NCBI RefSeq assembly: GCF_020783655.1
Contig: NZ_JAJGQH010000015.1
Coordinates: 1-64,000, forward strand
DNA: 64,000 bases
Reading direction: 5' to 3'
Origin: Xanthomonas melonis
GTDB taxonomy: Bacteria > Pseudomonadota > Gammaproteobacteria > Xanthomonadales > Xanthomonadaceae
The notes below the pieces were generated by a model. That model was given only the letters and a program-made list of their open reading frames with translations. It searched no databases and had not been told where the DNA came from. Below, one piece after another: positions 57,788 through 64,000 of the stretch (its first letter is position 1; each line of letters starts with the position of its first letter). The position numbers and the translations under genes are program-made.

Positions 57788-58330
57788 TTATCCCAACACC
57801 GCCGGCAGTCCCCACAGCGACAGGCTGGCCAACAGGGTGCCGATCGCCGTGGCGGCGAGGACATCGCTGGGGTAGTGCAGGCCCAGCACGACGCGCGACA
57901 GCGCCACGCCAGCGGAGAACGGCACCAGCAGCGGGGCCAGCCCGGGATAATAGGCCAGCGCCACGATGCTGAAGGACACCGCGTGCAAGGTGTGGCCGGA
58001 GGGGAAGCTGAACTCGTCCAGCGGCGCCACCCAGGCACGGATGCGCACATCGGCCGCGTACGGGCGCGGGCGTCGGGTCCAGCGCTTGAGCCCCTTGTAG
58101 AGCGTCAATGCCAGCACGCCGGTCGCGGCCATATGCGCGGATGCGCGCACGCCGTCCATGCCGTCGAACAGCACCAGCAATCCCATCAATGCGTACCAGA
58201 ACACCCCGTCGCCCAGGCGACTGACGGTGGCGAACGCGCGCCGCACCGGGTGCCGGCGGCACCAGTGGTTGGCACGCCGGCACCAGCGCGCTTCGTGGCC
58301 GCGCAAGACCTCAAGCCGCGTCGACGACAT
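57788..58330 (-). CDS. PAP2-type membrane phosphatase
   Basis: A 180-residue integral membrane protein with the three PAP2 motifs: LKRWTRRPRPY (KxxxxxxRP), FSFPSGHTLHAV (PSGH) and SRVVLGLHYPSDVLAA (SRxxxxxHxxxD). Hydrophobic segments lie between them. It dephosphorylates lipid phosphates such as phosphatidic acid or undecaprenyl pyrophosphate. Its start overlaps the upstream glycosyltransferase gene by 20 bases, so the pair is co-translated and may act in one glycolipid pathway. Confidence 0.88.
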   Translation of the reverse strand: MSSTRLEVLRGHEARWCRRANHWCRRHPVRRAFATVSRLGDGVFWYALMGLLVLFDGMDGVRASAHMAATGVLALTLYKGLKRWTRRPRPYAADVRIRAWVAPLDEFSFPSGHTLHAVSFSIVALAYYPGLAPLLVPFSAGVALSRVVLGLHYPSDVLAATAIGTLLASLSLWGLPAVLG

Positions 58331-59447
58331 AGCGCCCCCGTGCAGCGGTGATGCCCAGCAACAAGGCTTCGAGGTCTGACACCACATTGTCCGGGTGCAG
58401 CTTCTTCATCGCCTGAGCGGCGGCCGTACCCAGGCGCTGGCGCAGCGCATCGTCCTGGGTGAGCGCGACGGCGGCCTGGACGAAGGCCGTATCGGTGTCC
58501 ACCGCCGCACCGGTCTGGCCGTTGCGCAGGTACTCGCGCGCGGCGCCGTAATCGAAAGCCACCGTCGCCACGCCGCTGGCCATGGCTTCCAGGGTCACAT
58601 TGCCGAAGGTTTCGCTGCGGCTGGGAAACAGGAACAGATCGCCGCTGGCGAAGTGGCGCGCCAGGGCGTCGCCGCGCTGAACCCCGCAGAAGATGAAGTC
58701 CGGATTTTCATATGCGATCTTTTCGCGCGCCGGGCCATCGCCCACCCAGACGAAGCGCGCTTTCGGGCGAACCTGCTGCAGCTTGCGGAATGCATGCACG
58801 GCCAACGGCAGGTTCTTTTCGTTGGCGATTCGCCCGACATGGATCGCGGCGAAGCCCTCGCCTTCGATGCCCCATTGCGCGCGCAATGCCGGGTCGCGAT
58901 GGGCCGGATCGAACTGCTGGCCATCGACTGCACGTGCCAGCAGCTGCACGCGGTGGAAACCGTCCTCGCGCAGTGTCTGCAGCAGTTCGCGCGTCGGCAC
59001 CAGGGTCACGTCGGCCTGGTTGTGGAAGCGCCGCATCCAGCGCAGCGCAGTGCCTTGCAGCCAGGCGGCGCCGTAATCGGGCAGGTATTCGTCGAAGCGG
59101 GTATGGAAGCCGCTGGCCACCGGAATGCCCAGCCGTCGCGCCGCGCGCATCGCCGACCAGCCCAGCGGGCCTTCGGTGGCGATATAGAGCGCATCCGGCT
59201 GCGTGGCTTGCCAATGCCGGATCAGCCGCTGGGTGGCCGGTAGCCCGAACTTCAGCCCGGGATAGCGCGGCACCGCCGCGCCCCGGACCAGCAAGGTGTG
59301 TGGGGGATCGGCGTCTGTGTGCTGGCGTGGGCGCACCAGGTCCACCTGGTGCCCGCGTGCGCGCAGCCCGGTTTCCAGACCATGCACGGTCAGCGCAACG
59401 CCGTTCACTTCGGGGGGATAGGTTTCGGTGACGATCGCGTAGCGCAT
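58311..59447 (-). CDS. GT4-family glycosyltransferase
   Basis: A 378-residue GT-B enzyme. The N-domain starts MRYAIVTETYPPEVNGVA, with the glycine-rich acceptor loop; the C-domain has HVGRIANEKNLPLAVHAF (nucleotide sugar) and the ExxxxxxxE motif in FPSRSETFGNVTLEAMASG. It resembles mannosyl/glucosyltransferases that build glycolipids on diacylglycerol or PI-type acceptors, but donor and acceptor are not determined. Start at 59447 by family similarity. Confidence 0.88.
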   Translation of the reverse strand: MRYAIVTETYPPEVNGVALTVHGLETGLRARGHQVDLVRPRQHTDADPPHTLLVRGAAVPRYPGLKFGLPATQRLIRHWQATQPDALYIATEGPLGWSAMRAARRLGIPVASGFHTRFDEYLPDYGAAWLQGTALRWMRRFHNQADVTLVPTRELLQTLREDGFHRVQLLARAVDGQQFDPAHRDPALRAQWGIEGEGFAAIHVGRIANEKNLPLAVHAFRKLQQVRPKARFVWVGDGPAREKIAYENPDFIFCGVQRGDALARHFASGDLFLFPSRSETFGNVTLEAMASGVATVAFDYGAAREYLRNGQTGAAVDTDTAFVQAAVALTQDDALRQRLGTAAAQAMKKLHPDNVVSDLEALLLGITAARGRYVVDAA

Positions 59448-59531
59448 GCCCGTTCTCCCGTTTTCGCAAGTGTCCGGAAGGGCGATGGCAGGGATGTTGC
59501 GCCGACAAGACGCGGCGGTGACAAGCGCGAC

Positions 59532-59668
59532 GGGATTGGGAATTCGGGATTGGGGATTGGGGATTCGCAAGAGCGGTCTGCTGATAGCAGACGCGTTGCG
59601 AGTGCGTAAACCATGTCGGCCACTGCTACTGGCCAATCCCAAATCCCAAATCCCGAATCCCAAATCCC
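59532..59668. repeat. Foldback of GGGATT-type heptamers
   Basis: Five tandem heptamers, GGGATTG GGAATTC GGGATTG GGGATTG GGGATTC (59532-59566), face five complementary-type heptamers, CAATCCC AAATCCC AAATCCC GAATCCC AAATCCC (59634-59668). Every unit pairs at 6 of 7 bases. The 67 bases between hold a nested hairpin with GTCTGCT (59576-59582) and AGCAGAC (59586-59592), itself flanked by CGCAA and TTGCG. It lies between ppx and the GT4 gene. Confidence 0.85.
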
Positions 59669-59685
59669 GCCTGAGGCCGCAGGCC

Positions 59686-61212
59686 TCAGGTCACAAACGG
59701 TTTGAACGTGATGCCCAGCCCGGCCATGCCTTCGACTTCGCCGATCAGGTCGGCGCGCAGCAGGGGGCGCGAATCGATCCAGCTCTGCGACAGGATCAAC
59801 GACAGCCGCGCGTCCTCGGCAGTGAGTTCGAGGGTCGGGATCGGGTCTGCCTCGTGTGCGCGATGCAACAGTACCGCCAGCCGCAGCAGCGCGGCCTTGC
59901 GGCGGGTCGGCAGCAGCAGGCGATCGGGCAGGGCATCGAAGGCGGTCTTGGGCACGTTGCGCCGATGCGTGCGCACCAGCGCCGCCAGTACCTGCTGCTC
60001 CTGCCGCGAGAAACCGGCGATGTCCGAATGCTCCAGGATGTAGCTGCCGTGGACATGGTATTGGCTGTGGGCGATCATCAGCCCGAGCTCGTGCAGACGC
60101 GCGGCCTGGCGCAACACCTGTGCATCGTCGCCATCCAGTTGCCAGGCGTCGCAGACCTGGTCGAACAGGCGGCACGCGGTGGCCTCCACGCGCTGCGCCT
60201 GCGCCTCGTCGATGCCGTAGCGTTGCACCAGCGAGGTCACCGAGCTGTCGCGCGGGTCGTTCTGGCCGCCGCGGCCAAGCATGTCGTAGAGGATGCCTTC
60301 GCGCATTGCGGCCTTGCTGACCATCAGCTTCTCCAGCCCCAGTGCCTGGAAAGCCGCCTCCAGCACCAGGATTCCGCCGGCGATGATCGGCCGGCGCTCG
60401 GCGGCCAAGCCGGGCAGCTGGATGTCTTCGATGCGCTTGGCCTTGAGCAACTCTTCGCGCAACGCCGGCAACGCCTGCGCAGTGATCGCGCCCTTGGTGA
60501 GCTTCATCGCGGCGCAGATTTCGCCGATGGCCTTGTGGGTACCGGACGAGCCGATCGCTTCGTGCCAGCCCAGCGCCTTGTACTGGCCAGCGAACTGCTG
60601 GAATTCGGCGCCGATCTCGGTCAGCGCGTCCTTCCATTTCTTCTTGGACAGTTTTCCGCCCGGGAAGAACCGCCGGGTACTGGCGATGCAACCGGCCTGC
60701 AGGCTCTCGCGCTCCAGGGTCTGGAACCCCTGGCCGATGATGAACTCGGTGGAGCCGCCACCGATGTCGATCACCAGCCGGCGCTGATCGTTCTTGGGCG
60801 GTTGGGCATGGGTGACGCCGAGATAGATCAGGCGCGCCTCCTCGCGGCCGCTGACCACTTCGATCGCATGTCCCAGTGCGGTTTCCGCCGGCATCAGGAA
60901 GGTCTGCGGCGAACGCAGCTGACGCACCGTATTGGTCGCCAGCGCACGCACACGCAGCGAAGGCACGTCGCGGATGCGCTGCCCGAAACGCGCCAGGCAT
61001 TCCAGTGCACGTTGCCGCGCCTCGTTGGACAGGCCGCCCTTGCCATCCAGGCCATCGGCCATGCGCACGGTTTCGCGCAGGCGATCGACCACGCGCAACT
61101 GTCCCATCAGATAGCGCGCGATGACCATGTGGAAACTGTTGGAGCCTAGATCGATGGCGGCAAGAAAATCGCCATCACGCAGGGGCGGAGTCGTGGGGGA
61201 GGGCATTGGCAT
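59686..61212 (-). CDS. ppx: Exopolyphosphatase
   Basis: A 508-residue Ppx/GppA enzyme. ASKHA phosphate loops: AAIDLGSNSFHMVIARY (near 18-34) and VIDIGGGSTEFIIGQG (near 143-158). A C-terminal HD-like helical domain follows (ARLHELGLMIAHSQYHVHG). It releases phosphate from polyphosphate ends. Start 61212 (MPMPSPTTPP), or 61206. ppk lies 57 bases upstream on the same strand, with a GTGGCC/GGCCAC inverted repeat in the gap. Confidence 0.94.
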   Translation of the reverse strand: MPMPSPTTPPLRDGDFLAAIDLGSNSFHMVIARYLMGQLRVVDRLRETVRMADGLDGKGGLSNEARQRALECLARFGQRIRDVPSLRVRALATNTVRQLRSPQTFLMPAETALGHAIEVVSGREEARLIYLGVTHAQPPKNDQRRLVIDIGGGSTEFIIGQGFQTLERESLQAGCIASTRRFFPGGKLSKKKWKDALTEIGAEFQQFAGQYKALGWHEAIGSSGTHKAIGEICAAMKLTKGAITAQALPALREELLKAKRIEDIQLPGLAAERRPIIAGGILVLEAAFQALGLEKLMVSKAAMREGILYDMLGRGGQNDPRDSSVTSLVQRYGIDEAQAQRVEATACRLFDQVCDAWQLDGDDAQVLRQAARLHELGLMIAHSQYHVHGSYILEHSDIAGFSRQEQQVLAALVRTHRRNVPKTAFDALPDRLLLPTRRKAALLRLAVLLHRAHEADPIPTLELTAEDARLSLILSQSWIDSRPLLRADLIGEVEGMAGLGITFKPFVT

Positions 61213-61269
61213 GGCCGCATGGTAGCCGATGGGCCGGTGGCCACGTGAGAGGCCACGGCCGTGGCGTTC

Positions 61270-63372
61270 TCAGATCCGATCGAGCAGGATCATCTGCGCC
61301 GAATGGGCCGGTTCTCCCGGTGCAGGCGTACGCTTGTGATACACGCCTTCGGCGTCCAGCTCCCAGGCGCTGACATTGTCGTCCAGGTAGTTCTGCAATA
61401 CTTCCCGATACACACGCCGGGCCAGGTCCGGCTCAAGGATCGGGAAGCAGGTCTCCACCCGGCGCAACAGGTTGCGCTCCAGCCAGTCGGCGCTGGCGCA
61501 ATACAGCTCGGCGGCACCGTCGTTGCCGAACCAGTACACGCGGCTGTGCTCCAGAAAGCGGCCCACGATCGAGCGCACCCGAATATTGTCGGACACCCCC
61601 GGTACGCCCGGGCGCAGCGTGCAGGCACCGCGGATGATCAAATCGATCTGTACGCCGGCCTGCGATGCGGCATACAGGGCACGCACCACCTGCGGTTCGT
61701 TGAGGGCATTCATCTTGGCGATGATGCGGCCGGGGCGACCGTTGCGGGCCAGCCGGGTTTCGCGTTCGATGCGTTTGAGTACACCCGCATGCAGGGTGAA
61801 GGGCGATTGCAGCAGTTGATCGAGCTTCATGCGTGGGGCCAGCCCGGACAACTGCTGGAACAGCATGTGCACGTCGTTGCCGATCTCCGCATCGGCGGTG
61901 ATCAGGCTGATGTCGGTATACAGACGCGCGGTGCCGCTGTGGTAGTTGCCGGTGCCCAGGTGCACGTAGCGTTTGAGCTTGCGTCCCTCGCGGCGCACGA
62001 TCAGCAGCATCTTGGCGTGGGTCTTGTAGCCGACCACGCCGTACACCACCTGCACGCCGGCTTCCTGCAACTTGTCGGCCAGGCCGAGGTTAGCTTCCTC
62101 GTCGAAGCGTGCACGCAGCTCCACCACGACGGTGACGTCCTTGCCGTTGCGCGCGGCCAGCACCAGCGCATCGACGATCAATGAGTCCTTGCCGGTGCGG
62201 TACAGCGTCTGCTTGATCGCCAGCACGTTCGGGTCGACTGCGGCCTGGCGGATCACGTCCAGCACCGCGGTGAACGCATCGAAGGGGTGGTGCAGCAGCA
62301 CGTCGCCCTTGCCGACGATCTCGAAGATGCCCTCGCTGTCGCGCAAGGTGCGCGGGTTGAACGAGGGGTACTTCAGTTCGGGGCGCTGCACCATGTCGTA
62401 GACCTGGGTGACACGGCTCAGATTGACCGGGCCCACGATGCGATACACCGCGTTCTCGTTCAGGCCGAAGTTTTGCAGCAGGGTGCGCATGATCGGGGCC
62501 GGGCAGTCATGCGCGATCTCCAGGCGCACCGCCGGCCGGTAGCCGCGCGTGACCAGCTCGTCGCGCAAGGCGAGGGCAAGGTTCTCCACCTCTTCCTCGT
62601 CCACCACCAGCTCCGAGTTGCGGGTGACGCGAAACTGATACGAGCCCTTGACCTGCATGCCGGGGAATAGCTCGTCCACGAACTCGGACAGCACCGAGGA
62701 CAGGAACACGAAGCTCTGCGCGCCGTCCGGCGACAGGCTGGCCGGCAGCTGGATGATGCGCGGCAGCGAGCGCGGTGCGCGCACGATGGCCAGGTGGCCG
62801 GCGCGTCCGAAGGCATCCTGGCCCTCCAGCACCACCACGATGTTCAAGGTCTTGTTGAGGATCTTCGGGAACGGGTGCGCCGGATCCAGCCCCAGCGGCG
62901 ACAGCACCGGCATGATCTCGTTGCGGAAGTAGGCGCGCAGCCAGCGCTTCTGCCGCGCGGTCCAGGCGGTGCGGCTGAGCACGGCCACCCCGGCCTCTTC
63001 CATCGCCGGGCGCAGCACCTCGTTCCAGGCGTGGTACTGCTGTTCCACCAGCTTGGCCGCGCGGTCGTGCACGGCATTGAGGATGGCGGTGGGGCTCAGG
63101 CCGTCGGGCGCGGGCGGCAGGCCGAATTCCTGCGCATGCCGCACGGTGGCTGCGCGGATCTCGAAGAACTCGTCCAGGTTGGTGCAGGAAATGCACAGGA
63201 AGCGCAGCCGCTCCAGCAGCGGTACCTGCTCGTCCAGCGCCTGCGCCAGCACCCGGAAATTGAAATCCAGCTGCGACAGCTCCCGGTTGATGTACAGCGA
63301 CGGGTCGCGCAATGGATCGGTGACGATGTCGTCGCCGGGTGGAGCGTCGTGCAGTTCTTTGGCGTGGCCCAT
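61270..63372 (-). CDS. ppk: Polyphosphate kinase
   Basis: A 700-residue PPK1. N-domain: LYINRELSQLDFNFRVLAQA and CTNLDEFFEIRAA. The middle shows HPFDAFTAVLDVIRQAA and KQTLYRTGKDS. The phosphorylated histidine lies in GYKTHAKMLLIVRREG, followed by HLGTGNYHSGTARLYTD. It makes polyphosphate from ATP at the membrane. Start at 63372 (MGHAKELHD). It is 120 bases after phoR, giving the order phoR-ppk-ppx. Confidence 0.95.
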   Translation of the reverse strand: MGHAKELHDAPPGDDIVTDPLRDPSLYINRELSQLDFNFRVLAQALDEQVPLLERLRFLCISCTNLDEFFEIRAATVRHAQEFGLPPAPDGLSPTAILNAVHDRAAKLVEQQYHAWNEVLRPAMEEAGVAVLSRTAWTARQKRWLRAYFRNEIMPVLSPLGLDPAHPFPKILNKTLNIVVVLEGQDAFGRAGHLAIVRAPRSLPRIIQLPASLSPDGAQSFVFLSSVLSEFVDELFPGMQVKGSYQFRVTRNSELVVDEEEVENLALALRDELVTRGYRPAVRLEIAHDCPAPIMRTLLQNFGLNENAVYRIVGPVNLSRVTQVYDMVQRPELKYPSFNPRTLRDSEGIFEIVGKGDVLLHHPFDAFTAVLDVIRQAAVDPNVLAIKQTLYRTGKDSLIVDALVLAARNGKDVTVVVELRARFDEEANLGLADKLQEAGVQVVYGVVGYKTHAKMLLIVRREGRKLKRYVHLGTGNYHSGTARLYTDISLITADAEIGNDVHMLFQQLSGLAPRMKLDQLLQSPFTLHAGVLKRIERETRLARNGRPGRIIAKMNALNEPQVVRALYAASQAGVQIDLIIRGACTLRPGVPGVSDNIRVRSIVGRFLEHSRVYWFGNDGAAELYCASADWLERNLLRRVETCFPILEPDLARRVYREVLQNYLDDNVSAWELDAEGVYHKRTPAPGEPAHSAQMILLDRI

Positions 63373-63492
63373 GGGTCGGTCGTCAGGACGAAATGGTGAG
63401 CGTGATCGCGGCGGGCATGCGGCGGCGCAGGCACCGCCGCACGGGAGGCGCCGGTGCATCGCGCCGCGTCGGCGGCCTGCGCTCCCTACATA

Positions 63493-64000
63493 TCACGCCG
63501 AGCGTGACAGCGGCAGGGATGGCTCGCGCTGCACGATGCGTGCAGCCACGAAATGGCACGAAAATTCGCTGCCGCGTCCCACCTCGCTTTCGATCTCCAG
63601 CCGCGCCTGATGCAGACCGAGGATGTGCTTGACGATCGACAATCCCAGCCCGGTGCCGCCGCTTTCGCGCGAGCGGCTGCTGGAGACCCGGTAGAAGCGT
63701 TCGGTGATGCGCGGCAGATGCGAGGCGGGAATGCCGTAGCCTGTGTCGCGCACCGCCAGGGCCGCACCGTCGCCTTCGCGCAGGAAGCGGATCGTGACCG
63801 TGCCGCCGCCGGGCGTATAGCGCACCGCGTTGGTCACCAGGTTGGAGAAGGCGCTGTGCAATTCCTTGTTGGAGCCGAGCAAGTCCACGCCGGCCTCGTC
63901 GATCACCTCGATCGTGTGCCGGCCCTGGCTGTGCGCCTCGGCCTCCCGGCGCAGGGTGGACAGCATCGGCGTCATCGCCACGTGCTCTTCGCCGAGCTCC
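63493..64000 (-). CDS. phoR: Sensor histidine kinase PhoR, C-terminal part
   Basis: The last 169 codons of a histidine kinase cut by the window edge. ATPase motifs: ELHSAFSNLVTNAVRYTPGG (N box), VRDTGYGIP (G1), RITERFYRV (F box) and SGGTGLGLSIVKHIL (G2). Its position next to ppk matches the phoBR-ppk arrangement; PhoR senses phosphate with the Pst system and phosphorylates PhoB. The start, sensor domain and H box lie outside the window. Confidence 0.85.
   Translation of the reverse strand, partial: ELGEEHVAMTPMLSTLRREAEAHSQGRHTIEVIDEAGVDLLGSNKELHSAFSNLVTNAVRYTPGGGTVTIRFLREGDGAALAVRDTGYGIPASHLPRITERFYRVSSSRSRESGGTGLGLSIVKHILGLHQARLEIESEVGRGSEFSCHFVAARIVQREPSLPLSRSA

Noticed and set aside
59532..59668. 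Possible CRISPR or telomere-like meaning of the heptamers
   Set aside because: Units are seven bases long without spacers and lie inside a chromosome region with normal genes on both sides.

Overview
The window is high-GC gammaproteobacterial chromosome and almost certainly comes from a Xanthomonas species. The evidence is the joined S10-spc-alpha ribosomal cluster without rpmJ, a class II (plant-type) DAHP synthase, a TorF-type porin, a phosphocholine-type phospholipase C, an M72-like metalloprotease, a remnant of an S46 peptidase, and Xanthomonas-style intergenic repeats. The genus call rests on recognising protein sequences, not on a database search.

Layout. 1-14.8 kb: the 3' end of tuf, then an almost unbroken co-directional run rpsJ-rplC-rplD-rplW-rplB-rpsS-rplV-rpsC-rplP-rpmC-rpsQ-rplN-rplX-rplE-rpsN / rpsH-rplF-rplR-rpsE-rpmD-rplO-secY / rpsM-rpsK-rpsD-rpoA-rplQ, closed by a strong terminator. 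15.3-25.1 kb: dsbB, class II aroG, an MscS channel, an amidase, a DUF2127 membrane protein, typA, a cyclophilin and mdh. 25.3-30.5 kb (minus strand): a GST, a SleB-like wall hydrolase, fadH and a quinone oxidoreductase-like enzyme. 30.9-33.6 kb: an OmpA-type protein, a small secreted protein and an RsuA-family pseudouridine synthase. 33.5-41.5 kb: an HNH nuclease plus kbl and, 6 kb away, tdh (threonine to glycine), with the sulfate importer sbp-cysT-cysW-cysA and a TorF porin between them. 41.6-46.9 kb: a repeat array, a TonB-dependent receptor, a divergent Tat-exported phospholipase C with a candidate Pho box, and the S46 peptidase stub. 47-53.5 kb: a histidine phosphatase, an AT-richer orphan membrane protein, then folC-dedD-cvpA-purF. 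53.6-56.7 kb: a DUF455 protein, the secreted metalloprotease and a lipoprotein. 56.8-64 kb (minus strand): lpxH, PAP2 phosphatase, GT4 glycosyltransferase, ppx, ppk and the 3' part of phoR.

How it works together. The first quarter is translation and secretion machinery with RNA polymerase alpha. Phosphate is a recurring theme in the last third: phoR and polyphosphate genes lie at the right end, and a candidate PhoB site precedes the phospholipase C. Envelope functions (OmpA, TorF, TonB receptor, LpxH, PAP2/GT4, DsbB, MscS) are spread through the rest.

Non-coding structure is the least conventional part. It includes an MITE-like family with inverted ends abutting stop codons, a foldback of five plus five GGGATT-type heptamers, a three-unit 81-bp tandem array with REP-like relatives, and hairpins in nearly every wide gap of the otherwise tightly packed ribosomal cluster. 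No tRNA, rRNA, CRISPR array, insertion sequence with a transposase or prophage gene was seen.
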